Of a stretch of 64,000 bases of DNA, positions 21,001 through 35,200 are shown one piece after another. The notes beneath the pieces are model-generated. The model did not search any database. It was not told the DNA's origin and saw nothing but the letters and a program-made list of their open reading frames with translations. Source of the DNA: Scatophagus argus (lineage: Eukaryota; Chordata; Actinopteri; Scatophagidae); assembly GCF_020382885.2 (NCBI RefSeq), contig NC_058497.1:16546330-16610329 (forward strand), given 5' to 3'. The position numbers and the translations under genes were made by a program. Numbering within the stretch: position 1 is the first letter of the stretch; the number at the start of each line of letters is the position of its first letter.

Positions 21001-24000
21001 GGTGTGAGCTGTCTTTCAGAGCCTGCTCCCACCACAACCCAGACCTACATAAGTGGACAAAAACTGATGGATTGGTGAGGATTTTGAAAAGTGAGTTATG
21101 TCACAGCTAAATAATTAAATGTCTTCTGTCTATTGATTTGACTGGACTGGACTGCACACATTCAAGGTAGTTGGAAAATGGATTCCTGCAAGATGTTTGA
21201 GCGGAGCCACATAAAAAAGGACCAAATATCTCCCAGTGAATTGGAAAGAAAAATGGGAGATTTGGGGTATTTCTGCCTGAGGACTTAAGACTAAATCTAT
21301 TAAATTAACTTTCCAACTCTCAGTGGGCCCAAGCTGCATGTAGACTGCAGCCTGCAGTACAAAACAGGTGGATAACCTGGACTGGGGTTTTTTCCATTTA
21401 TTATCATATAAACACAAGTGGGAATTTGCCTGCCCAACCTGTGACCAGTGCCCTCCAGCCTGCTGTGGCATAGGGTGAAATAATTAACTTCAGATAATAT
21501 CCAAAACACTTCTCGCATAAATGTTAATTTTACAAACTGAGAACAGGAGCAGCCCTGAGCTTTGCAGATTTCGTGTCCTCTGTGTGTTTGTGTGTTGTTG
21601 TTGTTTTTTCGGAGAGTCACACACTGCAAGTTTACTCACCCATGTACTTGTGTGTCATTTTGGCAGGAAATTGAGGTTTGCTCATATGTGTGTGAGGGTG
21701 CAGGTTCTGCTCCAACATTGCCCATATGCACATAAAGCTACTTTATGAGCTCAACACCTGCCTACGACTCAGCCCTTCGAGTAGCTCATTAACTCGCTGC
21801 CTAAAAACTGCCAATCTCAGTAACTGGGATGGTCATACGTCCTCTCCCCTCCCTTCCCCTCACCTCATCCCATCGCTCCCAGTTGGCCAAGCAGTGATTT
21901 AGTGACAGATGGCGCAGATAAGATGCGTTTGTCAGCCTTCTTCAAGCTCTGAAACCTACAGGGGGACACATGATGATGAGGTTATTACAGATTTCACACA
22001 GCACAGTGACTGTTATCAATCAAACATGATTGTTTATCTCCTCGTTTTTTTCCTGACGTTTTATCAGCTCATTTGATTGAACGCATCTACCTGTTTTCCC
22101 ATCTGCATCTCTTTTTAATAACAACCCTCTGTCCTCTTCCATCCTCTTGGTAACGGTGAGTTCCTCCATTACTGCTCTTTGCTCTTTCCCTATCAGTGAT
22201 ATATCAGACGGCTTCCTGTCCTCCCGTACATTTTCCTTTCGTTTCTCCCTTCTGTCTTTTCTGTGCAGCCTTGTTAGTCAGTGTTATTATTGGTTCAGGC
22301 AGCTCTTTGTGAGTGTGTGTGGCGGGGCTACTCACTGTCACTGGCTGTTTGGCGTTAGAGTGACACATTAACTAATAGGATGGATGTGGAGCACCGACTC
22401 AGAGGCCATGTGTGCTTTTTACCCTCTCGTTTCTTTTTATTATCTCTTCTCCTTTTTCTCATGCTCACATCCATCTCCCTTGTATCCCTCTTTATTCCAT
22501 GCTCTTACCTCTTTTCCTTCTGTCCTTGGCCTGATCTTGGCTGTTGACACTTCTTCAGTGACGCAAACAATGCCGAGGAAGAAAAGAACCACTCTGGTTG
22601 CTGTTGAACTGAACACTGGCGGTAGAGGGGTCAGAGGTTTTATTTGTCCGCGGTCAAAGCTCTGTAAACAATCAGATCGTTTGGCGGTGTCACCGGGAGT
22701 TTTTTGCTCCACAGATGAGTAGCGCAGAAGACAAAGTAGCAGAAAAATGCGCCGTCATCATCATGTATTATCACTATTAACCATGAGAAAGGCACACACG
22801 CTCACGAGTACATCATTCATCAACACGTAGAGGCTGAATAATTACATTAATGAGCCATGAAACGAGTGTGACCGATCTGGCATTTCACCAGGGACTTGTC
22901 TGTCTTTGCAAATGAGGTGAGTTGCAATGATATCCGATATGTGGGCTCCTAATAGGTGTAGGAATTGTGGTGCACTACAGCATCCTCACCCACACCAGTA
23001 TGTTTTTGGTTTGTTTTTTTTTTTTCTGAGCTGTTCTCTACCTAAGTGTGATATCAGAGTCTGCTGGTGGGTTTTGTGGTTTTGACTGTGTGGTAAAATC
23101 TCGTTACTTGTTCTCCTTGCTTCTCGTAAAGAGCAGCAGCTGCCGAGGCGTCAGCTAATGGAGATTGTAATAACTATGGATGATTCTGTAATCAAACCTT
23201 CCAGCTCATCTTTGTTACCGCCTCTAAAATTTAATGTGTAATGTACCGACCTCACCTTTCACATCATCTCATAATCAATGGTATTAAAGTGTTAGAGAGG
23301 GATAATTCAATTTATCACAGATAATTTTGGAGATTACTGTCACCTGTCATTGACCTCATTAGGGTCTAAGTAGCTTTTTCTATCTTTGTTGGGTCATAAT
23401 CTTTCATAATTCATTTTTATTCAATTCAGTTTTTATTGATAAAGGACCAAATCACAGCTAAAGTTATCCCATGATGCTTTCCAAACACTCTGTAATGTAC
23501 AGAGACCCAATAAGCACTTGGCGACAGTGGCAGACAGAAAAAACTGCTTTCATAGAGCATAATAAATCATAATACAGAGTGACTTATTAAATGATGAATT
23601 GTTTAATGAATTGTGATGCACTTTTTTTTGACATTCTAAAGACCGGCAATAAATTAATCAAGAAAATGAAAGGCAGATTTCTTGATATTGAAAATAATCT
23701 CTTTAATTTTGTATATTTTCTATATCACTGTCTCATTTCACATCTGTTTTCTGATGTTTTTCTTGGCTTTTCTCTGCACCCATCGTCCTAAAGCTCTTTC
23801 CTCTCACCCTCCGGCTGCCATGATTCTTTTCCTACACATATTGCCATTCGCTGACATCCCTCTCGCTCTCTGTTACATTTCCCCCTATATATACACTATA
23901 ATTGTGTTAGTGGGGCATTGGTGCTGTCATAATCCTTCATGGTCAGGGAGTAACAGACTGATGCGCTCTGAACAGATTCCATAGGGCAAGAAGGAGAAGG

Positions 24001-26004
24001 GATTGGGGGTGGGAGAAGCCATGGCATAAGTGATGACAGCACCTCTCTTTTCCCTGCCTGTGATTTGTCATTGAAGTTCGGCTGAAGCTTTATGACATTT
24101 TCTCACCCACTCCTGCAACGCTGAACGCTGGCTGACCACCCGCAGCTGTCCACATGCACACACAGGGAAGCCATGTTTGTGTGTGGACATCCTCAATGGT
24201 GTGTAATTTATGGTATCTTATCCATACCCATCGGCCAGTTATGTGCTAACAAGCTCAAATGGAAGTAAGCGTCCATGATTTAGTCTAAAAGGTCAGTCAT
24301 CTCATCTGGGTCCCTGTGGCAGAAAACAAGCCCTCTGTGAGTGCTGGCAGCTGTGGACATTTGAATGCGGACCTGATATTGATCATTATTGATCTGTGCA
24401 AAGACGTGCAATTATGCATTAGAAGTCATTATTTAACCTTTTACAGTGTGGCAGTTTGTAAATTTGTATTTAGTCGTGTTTTAATAGCATCACTTTGATG
24501 ATTTCAGTGTTAAAGGTCAGCAAGATGTGACGAAGGCAGGGGGAGGAGAGGGATGAAAGGAAAGAGGAATAGCAAAAGAGGGATAAAATCTGGGATAAGA
24601 TTAATTGAGGGTAAAGAGATTGCACGAGGAAGACTAAGAAGTTCGAGTTTGATGTTTTACTCAGGACGTTGTAAAGAGACAGACACAGCATAAAAACACC
24701 TGGTGCAAGTAGAAATGGAACGATGAATGTTGATGTGGTCTTGACGAGGGATATTGGGATATAAATAAGAAAAGACAAAGTGAGGCCATGAGAGGGAGAT
24801 TGAGACGAAGGTAACTGAGTCCATGTTGTGTGGGCCAGATGCTGTGGTGAAGCTGAAGTCTGGAGGAAGGAGAGCGAGAGAGAAGGAGGCGAGAGAATGA
24901 TGGACAGGGAGAATGAGAAAGAGAAAAGAAGATGATTAAAGGGGGGGGGGCACTGAGGAGGATTGTTAGGAAAAGGAAATTGTTGCACATGCACACACTT
25001 TGACTCTGCGCTGCTGTTGAGGCGGTGGCAGTGTTTCATCTCTTCTCCCACCCACATTATTCTTCTTTGTGTAGCTCCTGAACCCTGCTCAGTGTGGCCA
25101 GGGCTGATGAAATGGTCTTAACCTCAGCCAGATCTGTTTTTCACTGGAATGCAAAGCGTCTGTGCTCGAGAAACTACATTTATTTGAACACAGTCAAACT
25201 CAAGGAAATATCATACATGTGTTACCAGTTAGCGGTTAGCAATGACATTTTTTTAAAAATGCTTTTTAAAGGTCACCGGAGAAATGTTTACCGAGTTTGA
25301 GGGTTTGAATTCAGGATCTGTAGTTTTATCAGCAGGAGTGCATTGATCAGTTATAGCACATGCAACACATCTGCAGAATGTCACACTGGCCATCTGATTT
25401 TCTTCAAAATTTCCTCCTGGTGTTGTTGTCAGTGAGGAGACAGCACAGTAATGTGAAAGGGACTGACTGAGTTTTACATTTGGCTGGCTCAATCTATCAC
25501 TTCCTGTGTCCTCTCGTCACCCACGCTGCTCTCTGGTTGTGTAATTGTCCTGTCTCGATAGCCCTGCACTGTGTCCTCCTCCTTCTCCTCCTCCTCCATC
25601 ATTTACTCGGACAGTCAATCAGTCAGTCAGTCAGCCAGTCAGTCATGAGATGTTGATTTGTGTCACTTTCTCTGCCACCAGTGCTCTGCTGCTTTTGATA
25701 AATTGAAACATTTTTTTCTTTTAGTTCTATTTTTTTTTATCCACATTACATTCCTGTAAAATTCCACACTCGTTTGTTGCGTTTTTTTTTTTTAGATAAT
25801 CTGTGAATTTACTTGACTTATTTCTTTTCAGGCACTTCCATGTTATTAAATTGGATACATCAGGGCTTTCAGAAAAATCAGTCGTCATCAGCCGTTTGAT
25901 GTTGACATGAACTCTGTTTACAAGTTGGAAAATCGTAATTACGGTCATTACTGGGAACATGAACACCACATAAGGCAAAGGTTAGGGGCTGGAGAATGCT
26001 GTCT

Positions 26005-26053
<49 letters not shown>

Positions 26054-26192
26054 GTGTGTGTGTGTGTGTGCACTCTGCCAGAGCTACACACTCCATCAGC
26101 AGCAAAGCTTTGCCAGCAATTCAGTTTTTACTGTTTATATCTTTGTATTTGCCTACTGTAGGACACATGAATACTTCATCAAATCTTCAAGC

Positions 26193-26237
<45 letters not shown>

Positions 26238-29200
26238 CAAGCGATTGAGCACACATTCATAATGAATGTTATCTAGCTGTGTAACGATAATAAATCTGGT
26301 TATGCTCCCAGTATTCCTGTGTGCAGTTGACACAGATTTTTGTGAGTCATTTCTAATGGGACTACGGGAAGCCGCTTGAATTGGCTTTAATACAAAAGAT
26401 GCAGGAAACAGGTCTGCTTTAATATGGAAACACAAAAGGACAATAATGTACTGCCCACATGGGTTTCCGTCACTACTTGAACCATCTCCCTCTCGGCACT
26501 CTTATATTCTCAAACAGGAAGAGGGGCATACATACACTCTCGCTTGATCATCCCTCCCTCTCCATCTGATCTGACGATTTACACATGAACAACATGCGCT
26601 CGTTGTGTGTGTGTCTTCTTATTGCGCATACAGTTACTGCTTTCAGTTACTGTTGTGTTGCTCTGCTTGTCCTCCTCTTTTTGTCTACGCTGACATCAGC
26701 TGTGGTCCTCGCAGCTGCTGCTCACTAGACGTCTGCTTTATCTCTCGCTCTCTCACTCTTGGACCTGACTTCCTCCTCCTCCTGTTTGCACTGGATGTGC
26801 AGGCACTGCCTTTTGTCTTTATGGAGTGACTCCCTGCTGGCATGGTGCCTAGAACAACTCTCTAATCTAATAAACAGAATAATCAGGCCACTGCTCCTGC
26901 CGGGGTGTTTCACCCCCAGAGGCAGAGTGAATTTAAGGGTTATGGCCTAATGGGGGACCGGCTTGTTTAGGCCTTGTTCCCTCTGTGTGTTAACCATCTG
27001 TTGTATGTTATCATTGTGTCAGCTGTGGTGTGTATGTATGTTTGCGTGTTTGGCTCAGAGCATCTGCTGTTTGTGGACAGTTGAGTCCAAGTCTGTGGGC
27101 TGACTCAAGAGTGTGCAGCACAGAAGTCCTCTTTCAGCCTCTTTGTGGCTCAGCAGGAGCTTCAGATGTGGGTGGGAGGTGCAGGTTTGGGGTGCACTGC
27201 TCGGTCTTCTCCCCTCCTGACCACTCAAAGTAAATCCTCCTCTCTCTGCAGGAGATACAGCATCTCTCTGTGGAGGCAGAACAAGCTACTGGTGCTCTCA
27301 AAGCTTATTCTGATTCCCTGCTTGTTCCTCCTCCTCCTCCTCCTCCTCCTCCTCCTCCTCCTCTGCCTCCTGCTGCTGATGCTGCTGCCTCTTTTCTCTC
27401 TGCTTCTAGCAGTCTGCAGTTCCTGAAATGCACCTCATTGTCAAACCTTTATTTATTAATACCATGTGAACAGTTTTGCTCCAAAATGCCACACCACCCT
27501 GACTGTTGTCATGAAACATTAAAGATAAGCTCTCTAAATGGGAATCTTGAGACATTCAGTTGCTTTGGACAGAATTATTTTATTTTCCCAAATGTTATGT
27601 TGTGTTTTTGGATTAATGTTGTTGGATTAAATATAGCCTGAGTGGGTTTCGAAGGCGTGATCACAGTGGTTCTGCATTCCTCTCGCTTAGTTTTACGCCA
27701 GTTGTCTCACCATCTCTCGCTGAAGTCTGTCCCCTCAGATGTTTTTTTTTTTCTTCTCAAAGAACTGGTTCCTCTCCCACTGGTCTCCTCCCCATTTCCC
27801 TTCATTTCTTCCCCATCAGTGTCTGCACATCACATATTAACTCTCAAACAAATGCAAATAAGTCAAGGGTTGACTTATTTGAATTAGATGGGGCTTATAA
27901 TACATTACGAATGCATATTCTTACCTTAACACACCTCACCTCAACAAATATTAAACAGTTAAGAAGGAACCAGCTGTTTCATATATCCATTGCAAGCCAT
28001 TTATTCTCCTAAAAATGGCTCCCCTGACTTATTATACAATGAAGAAGTTTCTCCTGCCTCATGCCTCCTGGTGCTTATAATGGAGTCACATTAATGACTT
28101 TGTCTGGATGAACCTGGCCGACTGCCTGCACTCATGGAAGGCATAAAAATAATATCCTGATACTCTTTTCCTGATAGTCTTTGTGGTTTTTAAATATTAA
28201 TTGGACCTAATGGTTTATAGATTTGTTTTCAAATGTTGGGGTGCTCAGTTGTAGAAATTGTAGGGCATTGTTCTCAGCAGTGCCTTTTTAAGAAGGCAAT
28301 GTATGGAAACTGCGACTTTGACAGTGGCTTCTACTCCACAGCACACTACATGGAAATCCCATCATTTTGAACGAACAAGGCTCGAGGGGTTTTTTCCTCT
28401 TGATCATTGAGATTAGAATTGGGAGGCTTGCAGGAAGCCGGAGATTGCCTTCTGATGAAAAGGGGAAATAAATAAAATAATTTTGATACACAGTGCTAAA
28501 ATGTGCAGATTGTATAAAGAAAAATACTCATTAGGAATTCACAGGTGACATATTGTATTCAAATTATAGCGAATTATATTATATTCAGTTTACTATTATA
28601 TTCTGTATGATAGAAACATCCTCACACCATCTACTTGTCATCAGCTGTCAACCACTAGATTAATTCACCACATTTTTCTGCTGTAAAGTAGTCCAGAATT
28701 CATTCATACTATATACATCATATGTCAGCTACCTTAATCTAGTTTGTGTCTCTGAGCTTCATTCTGCTCTTGGAAAATTTCTGGAACGAGAATATGGAGT
28801 GATTTCAGCCAAAAGACGAAAACCGCACTCCCTCCCCACAATGCTGACAAGCAGCGGCTCTCAGAGACCGTTAATAGGGGATTGAATTAGTTTGACAGGG
28901 TCTAGATGAATGAGATGAAACCACATGAGATCCCTGCTAATGCAGTGTAATGGCTGATATGTAATTAGAAATTAGTGTTTCAGAATGAATCATTAGTGAG
29001 ATGCTGGAAAGTTTGTTTTAGTTCTGAAGTTTTACAGGCTGTAAATGCCCAATTAGTCATTTTTATGACCATGTAAATCTATTTTAGGTGTTGTTATAGT
29101 TTGAGTTGGAGAGCTACATATTTTTTTTCTGAAGTTTTGCAGAACTGAACAGTTCTGAGCAATTCCAGACCTTGCTGATGTTAACATATCATTTTGCAGC

Positions 29201-32200
29201 TCTACCACTTTTAATTCTTTTCGTACTTATACTTTTCTTCTTGCAGTCAAAGATGATGAAAGCAGCGTCCACTATAGCTGTCCATTTGACAGAATATCCA
29301 TATTTACTGTCTTGCACAGATTTACCAATCATCAATAACACTGTCACCTACACAACTGAGATACAACATGTTAATTAGTGAGCTTTAGAGATGTTAAATT
29401 TTGCTACCTTTGGACAGAGATTGGTTAGATGCCCCCCCCCCTTTCCAATCTTTGTGCTAAGCTAAGCTAGCTGTTTTTAGCTGTAGCTTCGTATTTACCG
29501 GATAGACACAAGAGTGGTGTCGATCTTCTCGTCTTACTCTCAACAAGAAAGACAAATGAGTGTGTTTCCCAAAAGACTATTCTTTCAAGCTGAAATGTTT
29601 ATATGTCATCTGTCAACGCTGGTGAGTGGGTGTGCAAAAGTCAAGGTGATCTCTTCCCCTCAGTCCTAATTTAATAATAACTTGCTAATCACTCGACCTG
29701 TGGCTCTAATTACAAGTGTCATTAAGTGCTCCTTGTTTCTAATCAGTCGATAGGTAGAGAGGTGGGCAGAGTGTTAATACTGTTCTAGTTAACCTTGAAT
29801 TATGCTTTACACGATCAGCGTCGTTGTAGAACATGTCTTACTTATAACACCAAAGTCTTTTGAATTATTTCACTGAACATGTTTATCTTTTTTCTGTTTC
29901 AAATAATTCTTAACCGTGTGTGTGTGTGTGTGTCCAGGGGAAGGAGACGACAGAGGAGGAGGACGAAGTTGCTGTGGGGATGGAGAAAGGATTCATGGAT
30001 GAATTCTTTGAACAGGTTTGTTTCTCTCACCGTCCTGATCTCTCCTTCCTCCCCCTTTCTCTCTGTCTTCTTTTTTTTTTTCTTGTTCACACATTTAATG
30101 GGTTGATAATAAGCCAATGATTTGCCATCATAAATTAAAGTCTAGGTAATTTGCTTCACCACAATCTGCCTGGGTAGCATTCGTCTCCTGATACTGAATC
30201 TAATTGTGTTGGTTTTTCAGAGTTCTGTAATCAAACTCATGCCATTTCTCTTCTCTGGAGAGCATTGATATGATTTATAGCTATTGATGTTGTTGCTGGT
30301 GTGGCCTGGATCGTTACGTATTTTATTTCATTTCAAATGACCTTCATTGATTCAAGAGCATAGCAATGCGCTTCTTGTCCAGCTCTGAATAACAACATGA
30401 CTTATTTCTTTTTTCTCATGTGCATGACTGTATGCACCAGGCCTGCGCAAAACTGCATTTATGCATGCATTTGGAAGTGTTTTTTTTCTGTTCATGCTGT
30501 GCACACGTGCTGGGAACACAAACTGAACATAAGTCAAAGCTCTCAGTGGGGGGGGCTGCTAGATACATCCACCGCAACGAGTGGTTTAAAAGGAAAAAGC
30601 AAAGTAATTCAGCTGAAAAAGGAGGAAGGCTGAGGGAGCCTTTATATTTACTATATAATCCATATTTATGACCATTCATCGTGTCTTTTGCCCTTCATCG
30701 CGGCTGTATTTCTCATATTTTATGATGCAGTAGTTCTAGTTTTTTCAGACACCTGTGTATATCAATTCAACGTACATGGGGGCATTAACTTTGAAGTCTT
30801 TAAATCACCATTACAAATGCTGCTACAGTGGTAGGTCGTTTGAGGTTGAATGTCATTAATCAGTTATGAAAGAGCTCTGACAATTTGCACTTTGTTATGT
30901 GAGTTTTCAAAGCGGCATGAGACAGCAAACACATCACCAAAGAGGCTAAATAATCTGTGACCGAGCTGCAGGTGCATCAAATCGTGTGCAGCTATTTAAT
31001 ACGCCGGGGAGAACAGTCTCGAAAATCATGACGGGAAACACAGACAAACATTCACAATCAGCGGCAGCTGTCACATGCTGTAACTAACCGATAGGCATAT
31101 GGCTTATTCATTCTGCATCCTTATCACCTGAAGTGATTTCTATCAACGTAAAGGAGCAGCTGAGGCCTACGCTTGTGAAGCCTCATCTTGGCCGCTTATG
31201 TCTTATTCTTTCAGGCACAACTCGAACCTTGTGAGCATATCTGATATAGTCAGGACGACCAACAAATCGACAGCCACAGTCCCTGAAATGAGAGCATAGC
31301 ATTACTTCAGGCAGAACGCTGAAGTTGTGCTTGTTTTAGCTGATCTGATCTGAATCATAAATGGCACAAAAAAGTTATTCCTCATCACCAGTAGCTTCAG
31401 GTACATCGTCTTCTTTTCCTGAGCTACTGCCAGCAAAGCCTTCCAGTTTCAAAGAAATTGCTGCTCTGCACTAAACCTGACACCCAAACGCTGCTGCTTT
31501 TTAACACCATATAATGTTTGAATTAAATCAATGAATTAGACAGGGTGTAATATAGTCCCAAGTGGCTAGTCCCCAGTTATGCATTGAAGTTTTTGGCAAC
31601 ACACCATTTATGGAGAGAAAGACATGCTGTCAGTTTGAAAGTGTTGATCTTCATCTTGACAGCATCAAACTGAGGTTCAAACTGCTTCATAGGTTATCAA
31701 AAGTCTAATAAGACCAAAAGGACAGCATCATCTGCCAAATTAAATTGAATTCATCTGCCAAATTAAATTAGATTATCCAGTTTCATGAGGAAAATCCAAA
31801 CAAAGACCTCACTTGGAGCGTATAAGGAATGTATACTAGGAATGTCCCATTCACCCAGCAACAGAAGTCTAGATATATAACTTACATTCTTCTTTCTATT
31901 TTTTAGTCCAGTTTAGTTCCTATCAAGTAGGCTTTTATGTCTGCATCAAGCACTAAATCCTTTGAGTTTGACAATCAATATGGGGTTACTACATGGTATT
32001 ACCTTAAAATTACACCTTAAACACTGTGATTGTGTTTTAAGCTCAGAGGGAACACTGCAGTCTGCAGCATTTCTCCCACATTTGTCTGCTCTCATTTCTG
32101 TTCTGCTGCTGCTTGTCAGCACCTGACAAGACTGTCTTTATCCATCCTAGATATTGAAACATACGTCTCTTTATCAGTCTGGATATATCAAGTCTGTTTC

Positions 32201-35200
32201 ATTTATCTCAAGCAAAAAAGTGTAGAACGAGAAATTTGTGTGAAATGTGGAGACAGACAGCAGAATAGTTTGACACTGGAGCAAGAAGCCAGAGGGGATG
32301 GAGGAATGAGAGTGATATGGAGATATTAGACAGCAGGACCAAAGAGGAGGAACATGTAACAGAGGGAGATGTAGATGGTGAAGAGAGCAGAGGGAGAGAA
32401 GGAGTAATCAGGCTCTCACCCTGACTGGGTGTTTTAATTAAGCCTTCAGTGGTGATCTGGGAAGATGGCAGACGGTGGAGAGAGATGGCTGCAGCCCTCT
32501 GTCCTTCACTCACCCCATAAACATGGCTGTCACAGCGTGGTGGATATTGATTTCATAATGCGTTTGTGGCTGTATCGCATCCCATACCGTGCAGCATGTC
32601 TGTATGTTCAGGTGGATTTAATCACCTAAATGGGAATTAAATTTAGATTCTCAGAATATTTGCATGATTGACACAACCATAAAAGAAACTGTTGATCATC
32701 ACAGAGGAAGAGCTTTACTGTTATATATGGGTGGCATATTTCTTCATAATTTGTCAACTTCATAGCTTGTCAAACTAAACCATGTAGAAAGACAACCTGG
32801 CCTGTGACTGAGTTTTGAAATGACTGAGTTTTCTGGAGTGGTTGAATCACTATAGACGAGAGCTGCAATGAAGTCCTTCTGCTATGTTCAACAGCAGGTA
32901 CGACATCTGACGTAGGCTGTGCCTCAACACTTTATGGCCTTCAGGCTGGATATGTAAGAACCGATCTGCACCATATGTTGCATGTTGATTTCACACCTTC
33001 GATAGACATGTGTGCATGCATGTGTCTGCAATATGAGATGCTTCGTTGAGGCTTTAACCGTATGCAGTCATGAACTAGACTGTAGCTAAGACTAGGACAA
33101 AATGCAAACAACATTAAAATCTAAACTATTACAGTTTCATGATGCTGTAAAAGGTTTGTTTACATCAGTATTTTAGTAAAGTATGCTTATACATTGAATT
33201 ATAATGTATTTAGAAACAGACAGACAACAACCCTCAAGGAGTGAGACAAAGAAAAACTACTTACAATGAAGGAAAATCCTAATGTTTCAGCATATCAAGA
33301 CATTTTGGACAATGCTGTGCTTCCAACTTTGTGGCAACAGTTTGGTGAAGGCCCTTTCCTATTCCAGCATGACTGTGCTCCAGTGCACAAAGCAAAGTCC
33401 ATAAAAACATGGTTGAATGAGGAAGAACTTGACTGGCCCACACAGAGTCCTGACCTCAACCCCATCCAACACCTTTGGGATGAACTGGAACAGAGACTGT
33501 GAGTCAGGCCTTTTTGTCCAAGATCAGTGCCTGACCTCACAAATGCTTGTGGAAAGCCTTCCCAGAAAAGTGAAAGCTGTTGTAGTTGCAAAGCTGTCTG
33601 TGTATTTAGAATGTGATTCCATTAAAATCCCTGTTGGTGTAAAGGTCACGTGTCCCAATACTCTGTCAATATAGTGTAATTGATTAAAAATATTCCAACC
33701 TTATGTTTATGTGTCTGCCATTCTGCAAGATGCAGAGAAGCACCATTACATTTGTCAGTGCTCTTCTTTAATCGAGTAGCAAGGCTCATAACACACACCC
33801 AACATCCTTCACCGGGTGATGCAAGGATGAAGTGAGCTAAAGCAAGACAGACTCACTGTGGCCCCAAGCTTTCTTATCATTGTCGTCACCAGATAAAAAT
33901 CTGACTTTTATTTGAAGAAATTAAATTAGATGATGTGAAGCCGGAAAATAGCCTTTATTTATTTCAAATTTGGTGCATTTGGCTGGTTGACGACGAGGCC
34001 TTTGGACCATATCCATCAAAACATCATGTTCTAAATGAGCAGGTCAAGTTCATGAAAAGTTACAGAATACAGAATCACTAACACAAGCAGAAGTGGTTAT
34101 GTTAGTGTTTGTGTGTATTTTTATTTGATTCTGCATGTATGCAAGCTTTTGAAATTGGATTTTCTCCCACACCAATAAAATTTGCCTGATGTCTTTTGAG
34201 ACATGAGAGATGCACCATGACTCACTAACACATGGGCTCTAAACTGAGACAGCTTAGAGTGGTTTCATCTTCTCTTCCTCCCTTTATTCCTGTCTCACTC
34301 TTACTTTATAATATTGTGATCTCTCCACACCTGCCTGTCTTACTTTATTAAACTTGCCCCTCATCGTGTCTTCTGTAGCGCCTGGTCTCTCCCCAGTGGA
34401 CTTCCACAGCCAGTTATGTTGTTATTAAAAAAACAGACCCAATCAGCAGTTAATTAAAGAGATAATGGGAGAATAATGACCATGGCCGGGAGGAGGAAAA
34501 CTTAAGAATTATATGGATGGAGGGAAGGATGCACTGCTGATCTGTGAGAGGTGAAAACTGGACTGCAAATGGAAATGTCAAGCCAGAGACATGCACAGGG
34601 AAATGACAACAGACGGGATCGTATAGAAGAACGAAGGGAGAACAGACTGACGTGTAGTGGTGCAGGTGTAGAGGAGGAGAAAGTGATCGTGGGTGGATGA
34701 CAGACTGAGATGAAAGTAGGGATTGATGAAGTCACAGACAGATGTGACCTGCTGCTCGTCCAGCTGTTGCCTGAGCCAGAGGCAGCACCGCTGGTGATGA
34801 GCCAGCAGGACGTGGAGCGTGGAGGTGATTGGTGAGAATGTCAAACCTGGATCTTGGTGGCAGATGATGCTGTGAAGTTCAGAGTTCAAAAAGAGGATGT
34901 GAATGTGATCCAATTCCAGAGTTGGCTTCCTTTAATGCAGTTAGTCATGTGCTTAAAGGAATAATTCAACATTGTAGAAGGCTCTTTACTCTCTTGGGTC
35001 CATAAAGAAATGGTTTTCTGAGTTTGAATGACCACAGCCCCATCCAACACCTTTGAGATGAACTTGAAGGCAGACCATGTCCCAGGCGTTATTGCTCAAC
35101 ATCATCCCAACCTCACTAAAGCTTGTGTGGCTGAATGGGAGCAAATCCCTGCAGCCAGTGTTCAAAATTTAATAAAAAGCCTTTCAGGAAGTGCTGTTAA

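Larger units (their letters stand above)
18015..29937 (+). other. stx1a: stx1a intron 1
   Basis: 11.9 kb with no exon firmly supported. Contains repeat relics (19617-19752, 23409-23550, 29358-29580), a Tc1-like relic (19762-20299), microsatellites at 25613-25644, 26007-26070, 26193-26237 and 27327-27363, and an open frame with a proline run at 27252-27641. The stretch 20740-21470 resembles decayed retroelement sequence but I could not name it. Confidence 0.8.

Noticed and set aside
20740..21040. Possible LINE-type fragment on the - strand ([20 protein letters not shown])
   Set aside because: It looks like decayed retroelement sequence, but I could not match it to a named family or find a reverse-transcriptase motif, so it is mentioned only within the intron description.
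22384..22722. 112-residue open frame containing [18 protein letters not shown]
   Set aside because: No splice context, no known family, and the first half is pyrimidine-rich low complexity; treated as chance.
24470..25057. 195-residue open frame on the - strand
   Set aside because: It reads mainly Ser/Leu/Phe/Pro from purine-rich (GA-rich) DNA on the + strand; low complexity, no domain, no splice or start support.
25996..26276. Cys/Val-rich open frames
   Set aside because: Translation of the TG microsatellite.
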